In this document: in pieces, positions 36,600 through 47,539 of the stretch | Position numbering within the stretch: position 1 is the first letter of the stretch | Layout of the letters: the number at the start of each line of letters is the position of its first letter | Source: Microbacterium sp. | Lineage (GTDB): Bacteria; Actinomycetota; Actinomycetes; Actinomycetales; Microbacteriaceae | Reading direction: 5' to 3' | DNA length: 64,000 nt | Assembly: GCF_031180975.1 (NCBI RefSeq) | Contig: NZ_JAPSLI010000006.1 | Span: forward strand, 179,379-243,378 | The notes under the pieces: model-generated | Database searches by the model: none | Told to the model about the DNA's origin: nothing | What the model saw: the letters and a program-made list of their open reading frames with translations, nothing else | Made by a program: the position numbers and the translations under genes

Positions 36600-38183
36600 A
36601 TGATGACGACACTCTCGGCGCTGCCCAGCCCCCGCCACCGCAGCACCGACCTGCTCACGCGGCCGGACGTGCTGCTCGACGGAGGGCTGCTGCATCTCGT
36701 CCACGACGACGTCACCCCGTGGCAGGCGCGGATCGACGACCTGCGCGTCACCGCCGACGCTCTGGACGCAGCGGGTATCCCGGTGCTGCTGATCCGGCGC
36801 GACCGGTCCACGCCCGCACTGGTCGTCGACGCGGAGCACCGGCGTGCGGTGGTGGACGCGCTGCGTGAGCACCTTCCCGCCGATCCGTTCTACGTCAAGG
36901 CGAAAGGACTCCCGCCGGTGCCCGTGGAGGACGCCGCGCCGCCGGCATCCGCTCCGTCCGCTCTGCGGGTGTACCGACCCCGCATCACCCCGCAACGCAC
37001 CCTGCGATACGGGACGAGCCTGGCCGCCCGCATCGAGTTCTGGAGGTTCGGGGACCAGTTCGTCGAAGCCCCGGCCGACAACGCGCTGACCCGCGACGTC
37101 ATCCCCGCCGCCGACCTGCGGTACGCGACCGTGCAGCGGTACGGGCGATCGTGGCGCACGCTGGACGGGATGTTCGACGCGCACCCGGACGAGTTCCGTG
37201 AGGACGTGGACATCGTGTTCTCGTGGGTGGACGGATCCTCCACCGACTTTCAACGGCAGCGGGCCGCGCAGCTCGCCGCGCATGTGGTGGGTGAGGGCGA
37301 TGACGGGCCGGCGCGCTACCGGCACGTCGACGAGCTCCGCTACGCGCTGCGCAGCGTGCACATGTACGCACCGTGGATCCGGCGGATCTTCATCGCCACC
37401 GACTCACCGGCGCCGCGCTGGCTGGCCGACCACCCGAAGGTCAGGATCGTGCGCAGCGAGGAGTTCTTCGCCGACCCGTCGGTGCTGCCCACGCACAACT
37501 CGCACGCGGTGGAGGCGCAGCTGCACCGCATCCCCGGGCTCTCGGAGCACTTCCTGTACTCGAACGACGACATGTTCTTCGGGCGGATGGTCGAGCCGGA
37601 GCTGTTCTTCACCCCGGCCGGCACGACCAAGTTCGTGGAGAGCGAGGTGCGCATCGGTGTCGGCGACCCGCTGACGGAGCGCAGCGGCCACGACAACGGG
37701 CTGCGCGTGAATCGCGCGCTGCTACGGGAGCGCTTCGGTCGCACCATCGTGCGCGACCTCGAGCACTGCGCGGCGCCGCTGCGGCGCAGCATCCTGTTCG
37801 AGATGGAGGAGGCGTTCCCGGAGGAGTTCGCCCGCACCGCCGCGGCGCGGTTCCGGTCGGTGTCGGACATCTCGGTGACGAACAGCCTGTACCACTACTA
37901 CGCGATGTTCACCGGACGGGCCGTACCCACCACCGAGGCGCGGGTCCGCTACGTGCAGACGACCATCACGGGCGCACTGGAGCGCATCCACCGGCTGACC
38001 GAGCGCACCGATCTGGACATGTTCTGCCTCAACGATGGGTGGGAGACCGAGGTCCCCGAGCAGCTGCGGATGCGGGCCGTGCGGCACGCGCTGGAGCGAC
38101 TGTTCCCGATCAGGGCGCCGTGGGAAAAGTCCGACGAGATCGCCGGGTCGGGAGCGGATGCCGCGGGCGCGGCCACCGGCTGA
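36600..38183 (+). CDS. Stealth-family sugar-phosphate transferase
   Basis: A 527-residue Stealth protein. Conserved region 1 is DIVFSWVDG (204-212). Region 2 includes ELRYALRSVHMYAPWIRRIFIATD (245-268), region 3 covers LPTHNSHAVEAQLHRIPGLSEHFLYSNDDMFFG (296-328), and a late FCLNDGW is near the C-terminus. The family transfers sugar-1-phosphates (for example GlcNAc-1-P or hexose-1-P) onto sugars of capsules and wall polymers, and includes eukaryotic GlcNAc-phosphotransferase. The first 200 residues are a variable domain. AAGGAGG precedes two successive ATG codons. No capsule genes are adjacent, which is unusual. Confidence 0.9.
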   Translation: MMTTLSALPSPRHRSTDLLTRPDVLLDGGLLHLVHDDVTPWQARIDDLRVTADALDAAGIPVLLIRRDRSTPALVVDAEHRRAVVDALREHLPADPFYVKAKGLPPVPVEDAAPPASAPSALRVYRPRITPQRTLRYGTSLAARIEFWRFGDQFVEAPADNALTRDVIPAADLRYATVQRYGRSWRTLDGMFDAHPDEFREDVDIVFSWVDGSSTDFQRQRAAQLAAHVVGEGDDGPARYRHVDELRYALRSVHMYAPWIRRIFIATDSPAPRWLADHPKVRIVRSEEFFADPSVLPTHNSHAVEAQLHRIPGLSEHFLYSNDDMFFGRMVEPELFFTPAGTTKFVESEVRIGVGDPLTERSGHDNGLRVNRALLRERFGRTIVRDLEHCAAPLRRSILFEMEEAFPEEFARTAAARFRSVSDISVTNSLYHYYAMFTGRAVPTTEARVRYVQTTITGALERIHRLTERTDLDMFCLNDGWETEVPEQLRMRAVRHALERLFPIRAPWEKSDEIAGSGADAAGAATG

Positions 38184-38192
38184 CGCCGGCGC

Positions 38193-38705
38193 TCAGCGGC
38201 GGCCGGGGTCCGGCCGATCCTCGTCGGCGCGGGGTGCGGCGTCGGGGCGGCCGGCATCGCTGTCCTGAGCCGTCGGCACGATCCGCGGCCGCCACAGCAT
38301 GAGCTCGGTGGAGCGGCGGATGCGACGCCCGGACGGCAGTGTGATGACCTGGCCGGACGCCCCGGCGGCGAACACGCGCACGCCGGGGCGGTTCTCCCGC
38401 TCGGCGCGCAGCGCGCTCTCCAGCTCGGTGACGCGGCGGCGCAGCATCCGCACCTCGTCCTCCAGATCGAGGAGCTTGGCGATGGCGGGCAGGCTCATCC
38501 CCTCGCCGGACATCCGGGCGACCTCGCGCAGCTGCTGCACGTTGCGCAGCGAGTAGCGGCGCGAACCGCCGCGGGTGCGGCCCGGCACGACCAGGCCGAT
38601 GCGGTCGTACTGGCGCAGCGTCTGCGGGTGCATGCCGGCCAGCTCCGCCGCGACGGCGATCGCGAAGAGCGGTGCATCCTCGTCGTCCGGGGTCATCCTC
38701 GCCAC
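38193..38705 (-). CDS. hspR: Heat-shock repressor HspR (MerR family)
   Basis: A 170-residue MerR-type repressor. The helix-turn-helix is PLFAIAVAAELAGMHPQTLRQYDRIGLVVPGRTRGGSRRYS, followed by NVQQLREVARMSGEGMSLPAIAKLLDLE and a coiled coil. In actinobacteria HspR, with DnaK as co-repressor, binds HAIR boxes. Such boxes occur here before clpB and dnaK. The start may be the GTG at 38705 or an ATG at 38696; both have a plausible GGAG/GAGG site. It is the last gene of the dnaK operon, 10 nt after dnaJ. The tail beyond residue 135 is disordered. Confidence 0.93.
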   Translation of the reverse strand: MARMTPDDEDAPLFAIAVAAELAGMHPQTLRQYDRIGLVVPGRTRGGSRRYSLRNVQQLREVARMSGEGMSLPAIAKLLDLEDEVRMLRRRVTELESALRAERENRPGVRVFAAGASGQVITLPSGRRIRRSTELMLWRPRIVPTAQDSDAGRPDAAPRADEDRPDPGRR

Positions 38706-38715
38706 CTCGCTCCGC

Positions 38716-39696
38716 TCAGCCTCGCGCCTTGGCCATCAGATCGGCGCGCGGGTTCTCCTTGGGTTCGAGCTCATGGAACCGCTCGAGCGACTCACGGGCG
38801 GCGCCGTCGAGGTGCGACGGGACGACCACCTGCAGTTCGGCGAGCAGGTCGCCGGTGCCCTTGGCGCTCGTGATGCCCCTGCCCTTGACCCGCAGCACCC
38901 GCCCGGACGGGGTGCCCGCGGCGACGCGCAGCTTGACGACGTCGCCGCCGAGGGTGGGGACCTCGATGGTGGCGCCCAGCGCGGCCTCGGTGAACGTGAC
39001 GGGCACCGTCACGCGCAGGTTGAGCCCCTCACGGGAGAACACCGGGTGCTTGCGGACCTTGACTTGCACGACGATGTCGCCGGGTTCGCCGCCGTCGGGC
39101 GACGGCCGGCCGCGGCCGCGGAGGCGGATCTTCTGCCCGTCGGCGACGCCGGCGGGGATCTTCACCTTGAACGGCTTGCCGTCCTCGGACTGGAGCGTGA
39201 TCGTCTCGCCCTGCGCCGCCGTGACGAAGTCGATGGTCGTGCGTGCCGTGACGTCGGCGCCGCGCTGCGGACCGCCGAAGCCGCGGTAGCCGCCCGACGT
39301 CTGGCCGAACCGACCGGAGCCGAACGTGCTGCCGCCCTGGGTGAACATCGAGAAGATGTCATCGAAGTCGGCGGTCTGCCCGCGTCCCTGACCGAACCGG
39401 CTGAACACGTCCTCGAACCCGCCCGCGCCGCCGGAGCCGGGTGCGGTGAAGCGGGCACCCGACCCCATGGCACGGATCTCGTCGTACTCGCGACGCTGCT
39501 CGGGGTCGCTCAGGACGCTGTACGCCTCACTGATCTCCTTGAACTTCGTCTCGGCCGCGGTGTCGCCCGGGTTGGCATCCGGGTGGTACTTGCGGGCGAG
39601 CTTGCGGTACGTCTTCTTCAGCTCGGCGTCGGAGACGTCCTTCGAGACGCCCAGCGTCTTGTAGAAGTCCTTGTCGAACCAGTCCTGGCTAGCCAT
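38716..39696 (-). CDS. dnaJ: DnaJ-type co-chaperone without zinc finger
   Basis: A 326-residue J-protein that stimulates DnaK ATPase and hands over unfolded clients. The J-domain has HPD at 38-40. A Gly/Phe-rich stretch (about 75-145) follows, then two beta-sandwich client domains starting near [12 protein letters not shown]. None of the four CxxCxGxG repeats of classical DnaJ is present, so it is a class B (CbpA-like) protein although it occupies the dnaJ slot of the dnaK operon. It begins 7 nt after grpE. Confidence 0.92.
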   Translation of the reverse strand: MASQDWFDKDFYKTLGVSKDVSDAELKKTYRKLARKYHPDANPGDTAAETKFKEISEAYSVLSDPEQRREYDEIRAMGSGARFTAPGSGGAGGFEDVFSRFGQGRGQTADFDDIFSMFTQGGSTFGSGRFGQTSGGYRGFGGPQRGADVTARTTIDFVTAAQGETITLQSEDGKPFKVKIPAGVADGQKIRLRGRGRPSPDGGEPGDIVVQVKVRKHPVFSREGLNLRVTVPVTFTEAALGATIEVPTLGGDVVKLRVAAGTPSGRVLRVKGRGITSAKGTGDLLAELQVVVPSHLDGAARESLERFHELEPKENPRADLMAKARG

Positions 39697-39703
39697 CGAT
39701 CAC

Positions 39704-40360
39704 CTACTCCGCAGGGACGGCGACGACGACCTTCGCAGGACGCAGTTCGACATCTCCGAGCCGGTAGCCGACCTCGACCACCTCGAGGATGGTCGACGTG
39801 GTGGCGCCCGGGGTGGGCTGCTGGAAGATCGCCTCGTGATGCTGAGGGTCGAACTCCTCGCCCTTCTCGCCGTAGGCGACCACGCCGAGCCGTTCGACGA
39901 CCGTGCGCACCTTCTCGGCGATCGCGGCGAACGCGGAGCCCTCCGCGAGGTCGCCGTGCTGCTGCGCCCGGTCGAGGTCGTCCAGCACCGGGATGAGGCC
40001 CTTGGCGGCCTCGCCCTTGGCACGCGCGATCTCGATGTGGCGCTGCTCCTCGGTACGCCGACGGTAGTTGGCGTACTCCGCCTGCAGCCGCTTGAGGTCG
40101 TTGAGCAGCGCGTTCTCGGCGTCGGCGATGCCGGCATCCGGGTTGCTGTCGGGGGTGGTGGCGTCCTCGACCGGCCCGCCGTCGGCGGGGGCGGCGTTCA
40201 GGATGTCCTCGACCGTGAGGTCGTCGTCCGATCCCTCCGCCGCGGCGGCCTCGGTCGAGTCGGGGTTCACCTGCGGCTCGGGGCCGGATGCCGCAGCATC
40301 CGACCCCGCACCCTCAGGCTGAACCTCGTCGTTGTTGTCGTCGAAGTTCTTGTCCGTCAT
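39704..40360 (-). CDS. grpE: Nucleotide exchange factor GrpE
   Basis: A 218-residue GrpE that releases ADP from DnaK. The acidic, disordered N-terminus (about 75 residues) leads into the long coiled coil (LLNDLKRLQAEYANYRRRTEEQRH) and the C-terminal beta domain, where the typical G-Y-x-L-x-x-R-x-L-R-P-A-x-V appears as VGYRLGDVELRPAKVVVA. It starts 2 nt after the dnaK stop. Confidence 0.94.
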   Translation of the reverse strand: MTDKNFDDNNDEVQPEGAGSDAAASGPEPQVNPDSTEAAAAEGSDDDLTVEDILNAAPADGGPVEDATTPDSNPDAGIADAENALLNDLKRLQAEYANYRRRTEEQRHIEIARAKGEAAKGLIPVLDDLDRAQQHGDLAEGSAFAAIAEKVRTVVERLGVVAYGEKGEEFDPQHHEAIFQQPTPGATTSTILEVVEVGYRLGDVELRPAKVVVAVPAE

Positions 40361-40362
40361 GA

Positions 40363-42376
<2,014 letters not shown>

Positions 42377-42387
42377 TTCGGGTAAGG

Positions 42388-43134
42388 TCAGGCCAGGAGC
42401 CGCCCCCACTTCGCATCGAGAAGCGGCGCCCCGGCGAGCACCAGGCAGTGCCAGAGGGTGACCGCGACGGAGTCCAGCACGGGCACGCCGCTGCGGTCCT
42501 CGACCTCCGCCGCGATGGGCGCGCCGTACAGGTTCGTGCAGAGGTATACCAGCGCGGCGGGGCCGGCTTCGGCCAGGTCGAGGGACGGCGCCACCAGGCT
42601 CTCGGGCACGACCCGCCCGAACGACTCGTTGTCGCTCAGGCCGAGCGCCCGGTGCCCGGTCACGGCGATGCCGTGCTCCGCGTACCGTGCGGCGACCTGC
42701 TCGTTGACATCGCTGGTGTAGGGCGTCAGCAGGCCGATGTCGGCGATGCCGAAGCGCTCGAACGCCTCGAGGTAGGCGAGCGTCGAGGTGGTGGCCGGGA
42801 TGCCGGTGGCGCGGGTGATCTCCGCCGCGATGGCGCGGTCGTGGTCCACCCCGAGCCAGGAGCCCGAGGTGCCGTTCCACGCGATCACGTCCACGTCCGC
42901 GGTGGCCAGGAGCTCCGCCGCGGCACGCATCCCCGCCGCGTCGAACTGCTGGTCGGAGCCGGCGTCCAGCGCGATGCGCGTCACCGGGATCCGGGTCGAG
43001 TGGACCGTCACGTCCTCGCGCCCCTCCAGGATCCGGTACGTCATCGGCTCCAGGCAGGTGTTCGACGAGGGCGTGATCATGCCGATCCGCGTCGGCGGCG
43101 CGTCGCTCAGCACTGCGGTGCTCTCCATGGTCAC
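42388..43134 (-). CDS. AMDase/maleate-isomerase-like Asp/Glu racemase superfamily protein
   Basis: A 248-residue protein of the Asp/Glu racemase superfamily. Family segments are TPSSNTCLEP (21-30), NGTSGSW (87-93), TPYTSDVN (137-144) and YLCTNLYG (197-204). Maleate isomerases and racemases use two cysteines; here the first is glycine (G88), as in arylmalonate decarboxylase, whose Gly-Thr-Ser forms the dioxyanion hole, and only C199 remains. A decarboxylase-like or isomerase role is possible. Its GTG overlaps the stop of the hydantoinase gene (GTGA), so it belongs to the same pathway. Confidence 0.82.
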   Translation of the reverse strand: MTMESTAVLSDAPPTRIGMITPSSNTCLEPMTYRILEGREDVTVHSTRIPVTRIALDAGSDQQFDAAGMRAAAELLATADVDVIAWNGTSGSWLGVDHDRAIAAEITRATGIPATTSTLAYLEAFERFGIADIGLLTPYTSDVNEQVAARYAEHGIAVTGHRALGLSDNESFGRVVPESLVAPSLDLAEAGPAALVYLCTNLYGAPIAAEVEDRSGVPVLDSVAVTLWHCLVLAGAPLLDAKWGRLLA

Positions 43135-44564
43135 GCGTCCTTTCCGGCGAGCACGGGTACGGCATCCGCTCTTGCGGCGTCGTCGCCCTGCGCGTGCCGT
43201 CCGATCAGGCGTCCGACTGCGCCGGGGTCGTGGAAGCCGTCCTGGTCGAGCACGACCCGGCCGGCGGCGATGACCACCTGGGGCCAGCCGCGCAGCATCC
43301 GTCCGTCGAACGGCGAGAAGTCGGTGCCCATGTGCAGCGCGCCGCCGTCGACGCGCCGGCTCTCCTCCGGGTCGAAGACGACCAGATCGGCGTCGAAGCC
43401 GGGCGCGATCCGCCCCTTCCGCGCGAGGCCGTGGATGCGCGCGGGCCCGGTCGAGAACAGGTCGGCGAACCGGGCGAGCAGTGCGTCGTCGGCCGGGGCG
43501 TCGCCGGCCAGGGCGCTGAAGCCGGCCGGCATCCGGGTCTCCACGCCGGGTAGCCCGTGCGGCATCTCACGCACGTCGTCGGTGCGCTCGCGCTTCTGGG
43601 TCAGGTCGTAGCAGGAGTGGTCACTGGACAGGGTGTCGACGGAACCGTCGGCGTACCGCTCCCGCAACGCGGCGACGGTCTCGGCCGAGCGCATCGGTGG
43701 GCAGCACGCGAACCATTCCGGGTAGCGGGACGCGTACACCCCGTCGTCGAGCAGCAGGTAGTGCGGGCAAGTCTCGGAGTACGCCTCCACCCCCCGCGCG
43801 CGGGCCTCGGCGACGAGATCCACGGCGCCGGGGGTGGACTGGTGGACGAAGTACACCGGGGTGTCGATGTACTCGGCCATCGCCAGCACCTCGCGCACGG
43901 AGGTCTCCTCTGCCAGCTCCGGGCGGGTGTGGTGCAGGTGCTCGATGCCGATGCGTCCGGCATCCGCATGCTCCTCGGTGCAGTCCACGATGATCGCGTC
44001 GTGCTCGGCGTGGATGATGGTCAGCCCGCCGAGACGGCGCATCTCCTTCATCACCCGGAGGACGGTGTCGTTGTCGCTCATCGTGGACCCGCGGTTGGTC
44101 ATGTACATCTTCACCGACCGGATGCCCATCGCGGCGAGCGCGTCCAGCTGCTCCGGCACGGTCTCGTCCCAGGTGATCACCGAGCCGTGAAGCGCCACGT
44201 CGCAGCGCGCCTCGCGGGCGAGGTCACGCTTGTTGCGTGCGGCCTCGAGCGGCGTCTCGGTGGCGTCGCGCGGGATGCCGAAGTCCATGATCGTGGTGGT
44301 GCCGCCCCACAGAGCGGCGCTCGTCGTGATCGCGTAGTCGTCGAGCGTGCGGAACCGTCCGGTGATCTGGGCGACGTGGCAGTGCCCGTCGATGCCTCCG
44401 GGGATGACGGCGCGTCCGTTCGCGTCGATCGTGCGTCCGGCGGCGGGGATCGGGGCGGAGATGTCGAGGATGTCGTCGATGCGCCCGTCGGCGATGACGA
44501 CGTGCCCGGTGAAGACGCCGTCGGCGTTCACGATCCGGGCGTTGGAGATGACGAGGTCGGTCAT
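43131..44564 (-). CDS. Hydantoinase/dihydropyrimidinase-family amidohydrolase
   Basis: A 477-residue cyclic amidohydrolase. Binuclear metal ligands are seen: HCH in GHCHV (60-64), K152 in SVKMYMT (the lysine usually carboxylated), H188 in HAEHD, H241 in FVHQST and D315 in SSDHS. Such enzymes open hydantoin, dihydropyrimidine or allantoin rings. The motif IPGGIDGHCH is typical of hydantoinases and allantoinases. The ATG lies 2 nt after the racemase-like gene stop, with GGAGGGAAG upstream. Exact ring specificity cannot be stated. Confidence 0.9.
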   Translation of the reverse strand: MTDLVISNARIVNADGVFTGHVVIADGRIDDILDISAPIPAAGRTIDANGRAVIPGGIDGHCHVAQITGRFRTLDDYAITTSAALWGGTTTIMDFGIPRDATETPLEAARNKRDLAREARCDVALHGSVITWDETVPEQLDALAAMGIRSVKMYMTNRGSTMSDNDTVLRVMKEMRRLGGLTIIHAEHDAIIVDCTEEHADAGRIGIEHLHHTRPELAEETSVREVLAMAEYIDTPVYFVHQSTPGAVDLVAEARARGVEAYSETCPHYLLLDDGVYASRYPEWFACCPPMRSAETVAALRERYADGSVDTLSSDHSCYDLTQKRERTDDVREMPHGLPGVETRMPAGFSALAGDAPADDALLARFADLFSTGPARIHGLARKGRIAPGFDADLVVFDPEESRRVDGGALHMGTDFSPFDGRMLRGWPQVVIAAGRVVLDQDGFHDPGAVGRLIGRHAQGDDAARADAVPVLAGKDA

Positions 44565-44566
44565 GG

Positions 44567-45358
44567 TCACTTCCCTCCCGCCACGACGGCGCCGGCGCCC
44601 TGCGCGATGTCGAGCGCGCGGTCGAGCGCCGCTGAGAGGCCCGAGCGTGCTTTGACGGGCGGCGGGGCGAACGCCCCCGCGCGATGCGCTCCCGAGTCGA
44701 GACCGACCACCGCCTCCGCGAGCCGCACGCCCGCGGCGATGCCGTCCACGACGGGCACCGGGATCTGTCCGGCCACCTCGCGGGCCAGCCCGGCCAGGGG
44801 TGCGCCGGCGAGGATGATGACGTCTGCGCCGTCCTCGGCGACAGCGCGCTGCGCCAGTTCGACCAGGGTCGGCCCGAAATCCTGCTGCACGCTGCCGATG
44901 CCGCCGAGCGCCTCCCGGATCGAGCGGATGGAGGCGAGCCGCCCGGCTAGGCCGAAGCCCTCGACGCATTCGCGATACCACGCGGTGATCCGGTCGGAGA
45001 TCGCGATGATCGAGAAGCGGTACCCCTGCAGCGCCGCCGCGCAGAGGGCGGCCTCGGTGATGCCGATCACCGGGATGTCGACCAGCTCTTTCAGTGCCGG
45101 CATCCCCGGGTCGCCGAACGCGGCGACCACGACGCCGTCGATCTCGCCGGCGTCGATCTCTCCGGCGTGGGCGGCGATCACCTCGGCGACGGCGCCGGCC
45201 GCGATGAGCGATTCCAACCGCGTCTCGATGTACTGCACGCCGTACGGCGCGGTCTGCACGATCAGCTCGGTACCGGAGGCGGCCGAGCGCGCCGCTTCGG
45301 CGCGGATGAGCTCGGTGACCTCCGCACTGGTGTTCGGGTTGATGATCAGAAGTCTCAT
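44567..45358 (-). CDS. Hydantoin-racemase-like protein lacking both catalytic cysteines
   Basis: A 263-residue member of the Asp/Glu/hydantoin racemase family, opening with the typical MRLLIINPNTS. In characterised hydantoin racemases the two catalytic cysteines lie in ACFGDPG and LGCAG. Here these read AAFGDPG (79-85, A80) and LAGAP (183-187, G185), so neither acid/base cysteine exists. Stereo-inversion by the usual two-base mechanism is therefore unlikely. It is the first gene of a coupled three-gene set with the hydantoinase and AMDase-like enzyme. The longer frame to 45475 was not used because the conserved start is MRLLI. Confidence 0.85.
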   Translation of the reverse strand: MRLLIINPNTSAEVTELIRAEAARSAASGTELIVQTAPYGVQYIETRLESLIAAGAVAEVIAAHAGEIDAGEIDGVVVAAFGDPGMPALKELVDIPVIGITEAALCAAALQGYRFSIIAISDRITAWYRECVEGFGLAGRLASIRSIREALGGIGSVQQDFGPTLVELAQRAVAEDGADVIILAGAPLAGLAREVAGQIPVPVVDGIAAGVRLAEAVVGLDSGAHRAGAFAPPPVKARSGLSAALDRALDIAQGAGAVVAGGK

Positions 45359-45395
45359 GTCGTTCCTGTCGGTGGCCGTGGCCGCCGACGGCGGC

Positions 45396-46040
45396 TCACG
45401 TGGTTTCTGGATACTGCTGGCGATATTTCGCGATGTGCTGTGCGGACTGCGCCGCGGCCCGTTCCGGATCTCCACTGGCGATGGCCTCGAGCAGTCGCTG
45501 GTGCTCGTCCACGAGCTCGGGGAGGTCGCGCACGTGCCGGAACAGCCAGTGCATGCGGCCCTGCAGCGGCTCGAGGGCGGTGCGCAGGAACGGGTTGCCG
45601 GCGATGCGGGTGACCTCGTCGTGGAACTCGCTGTTCAGCGCGTGCGTCTCGGCGAGACTGCCCCTGGCCAGCGCATCCTTCGCCTGTGCGACCAGGCCGG
45701 AGAGCCGGTCGATGTCTTCCGGGGTCGCGCGCTGCGCGGCCAACCGGCAGGCGAGCACCTCGAGCGCGCTCCGCACGCTGAACAGGTCCTCCACCTCGTC
45801 CTCGTCGAGCTTCGCGACCACGGAGCCCTTGGTCGCCGGTTCGGTGACCAGGCCCTCCTGCTGCAGCATCCGCAGCGCCTCGCGGACGGGGAGCCGCGAG
45901 ACGTTGAACTCCGCGGCGAGATCGCGCTCGACCAGCCGCATCCCGGGGGCGTACGCCCCCTCGAAGATGCGGTTCCGCAGGGTGTCTCTGATCACCTCGC
46001 GCAGCGGCCGGTTCCGCTGATTCAGTTGTGTCTGCACCAC
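45396..46040 (-). CDS. GntR/FCD-family regulator of the hydantoinase module
   Basis: A 214-residue GntR/FCD regulator. The winged helix (LREVIRDTLRNRIFEGAYAPGMRLVERDLAAEFNVSRLPVREALRML) is followed by the FCD helical bundle with LNSEFHDEVTRIAGN and VDEHQRLLEAI. It lies upstream of the racemase-like gene on the same strand and downstream of the MFS gene. TGGGATCCCA occurs once before this gene and twice before the MFS gene, fitting autoregulation plus control of uptake. Confidence 0.9.
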   Translation of the reverse strand: MVQTQLNQRNRPLREVIRDTLRNRIFEGAYAPGMRLVERDLAAEFNVSRLPVREALRMLQQEGLVTEPATKGSVVAKLDEDEVEDLFSVRSALEVLACRLAAQRATPEDIDRLSGLVAQAKDALARGSLAETHALNSEFHDEVTRIAGNPFLRTALEPLQGRMHWLFRHVRDLPELVDEHQRLLEAIASGDPERAAAQSAQHIAKYRQQYPETT

Positions 46041-46062
46041 GGGCTGATCCTCCCCCTGTCGT

Positions 46063-46072
46063 GGGATCCCAG
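46063..46072. promoter_or_regulatory. TGGGATCCCA operator before the GntR/FCD gene
   Basis: A perfect 10-bp palindrome 22 bp upstream of the regulator start, identical to the two sites at 47540 and 47553. Confidence 0.8.
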
Positions 46073-46130
46073 CCTACCGATGCTCCCCGTCCGCGAACCG
46101 GGCCAAGGTCCGGTTCGCGGACGGAGGTGC

Positions 46131-47468
46131 TCATGCGCGTACGAGGCGCTTGCTGTAGTCCAGCGTGAGGACCGATACGCCCATCACGATGGCCGATCCC
46201 ACGAAGTACAGCAGCGCCCAGGTGTAGCCACCGGTCGCGCCGACGATGAATCCGACGATGATCGGCGTGGAGAGGCCCGCGATGTTGCCGCTGAGGTTCA
46301 TCGCCCCGCCGAGGACGCCCGCGTTCAGGGGTCCACCGAGGATGGCAGGGACCGACCAGAACAGACCGACCCAGCGCAGGAAGAAGAGCACGACCGACAG
46401 CAGCACCACGGCGGTGATCGGGTCGCCCACGATGGTCACGCCGACCAGGCCCAGGGTGACGACCAGGGCCGAGGTGCCGAGCAGCGAGCGCATCACCAGG
46501 TTGGTTCCGAGACCGCGTCCGCGCAGGTTGTCGGCGAGCAGGCCGCCGAGGATCTCGCCGACGAAGCCGGCACCGAAGATCACGAGGGTCGACCATCCGA
46601 TGGTCTTGAGGTCGAAGCCCTTGGCCTCGGAGAGGTACAGCGGACCCCAGGTGAGCAGACCGTAGAAGACGCCGTTGAAACCGAGCCAGCCGAAGCACAT
46701 CGCCCAGAAGGAGCGGAAGCGCAGGTACTGCACGAGCCCGCGGCGGGTGACACCGGCGGGGACGGACGCGGCCTCCTCACGGTGCGACGCCTCGAGGTAC
46801 TCGGCCTCGGCGTCGTTCACGGCGCGGTGCTGGCGCGGGTTGTCGCGGACGTACCACCAGACGACGAGCCCGAGCAGCACGGTGGCCACACCGGCGATGA
46901 TGAAGGCGGTGCGCCACGAGCCCGTGGACATGATCAGCCAGGTGATGAGGATGCCGCCGAGGCCCGCGCCCAGCGGAGCACCCGCGTCCAGGATGGTCGC
47001 ACCCCGGCCGCGCTCCTTGTGGTGCATCCACAGCGCGTTGAGCTTGCCGCCGGCGGGCATGACGCCGGCTTCGGTGACGCCGATCGCCGCGCGGGCGATG
47101 AACATGCTCAGGAAGTTCGTCGCGAGGCCCGACAGCGCGGTGGCCGCTCCCCACCCGACGCAGGACGCGGTCATCATGGTGCGCGGACCGAATCGGTCGA
47201 TGAGGTAGCCGACGGGCACCTGCATGAGCGCGTACGTCCAGAAGAACGCGGAGAGCAGGAACCCGACCATCTCGGGGGCGAGATCGAACTCCTTCTGAAT
47301 GATCGGGAGCGCGACCGAGATCGAGCCGCGGTCGATGTAGTTGACGGCGACGAGGATCAGCAGAAGCACGAACAGCTTCCATCTGACCCTGGTCGGCTTG
47401 ACCGAGGTCGCGGTCGGTTCGGCCACCGGGGTGGTCTCCGCCACGGTGGTCTCTTTCTGAAGGGACAC
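46131..47468 (-). CDS. MFS transporter, anion:cation symporter type
   Basis: A 445-residue MFS carrier with 12 predicted spans. The segment NYIDRGSISVALPIIQKEFDLAPEMVGFLLSAFFWTYALMQVPVGYLIDRFGPR matches the ACS branch, which moves organic anions such as sugar acids, phthalate or allantoate. I chose the GTG at 47468 with AAGGAGG 6 nt upstream; a longer frame from 47552 would read through the operators. It is the first gene of the GntR-hydantoinase region and probably imports its substrate. Confidence 0.9.
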   Translation of the reverse strand: MSLQKETTVAETTPVAEPTATSVKPTRVRWKLFVLLLILVAVNYIDRGSISVALPIIQKEFDLAPEMVGFLLSAFFWTYALMQVPVGYLIDRFGPRTMMTASCVGWGAATALSGLATNFLSMFIARAAIGVTEAGVMPAGGKLNALWMHHKERGRGATILDAGAPLGAGLGGILITWLIMSTGSWRTAFIIAGVATVLLGLVVWWYVRDNPRQHRAVNDAEAEYLEASHREEAASVPAGVTRRGLVQYLRFRSFWAMCFGWLGFNGVFYGLLTWGPLYLSEAKGFDLKTIGWSTLVIFGAGFVGEILGGLLADNLRGRGLGTNLVMRSLLGTSALVVTLGLVGVTIVGDPITAVVLLSVVLFFLRWVGLFWSVPAILGGPLNAGVLGGAMNLSGNIAGLSTPIIVGFIVGATGGYTWALLYFVGSAIVMGVSVLTLDYSKRLVRA

Positions 47469-47539
47469 CGGGGTCCTCCTTCGCTTCGTCGAGAAGGGCG
47501 TGGCCGACAGTCTTCGTCGGCCGTCATGGGGATCTTTCC

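Noticed and set aside
36369..37361. A 330-codon minus-strand frame over the Stealth gene start
   Set aside because: It is antisense to the conserved Stealth regions and has no recognisable motif.
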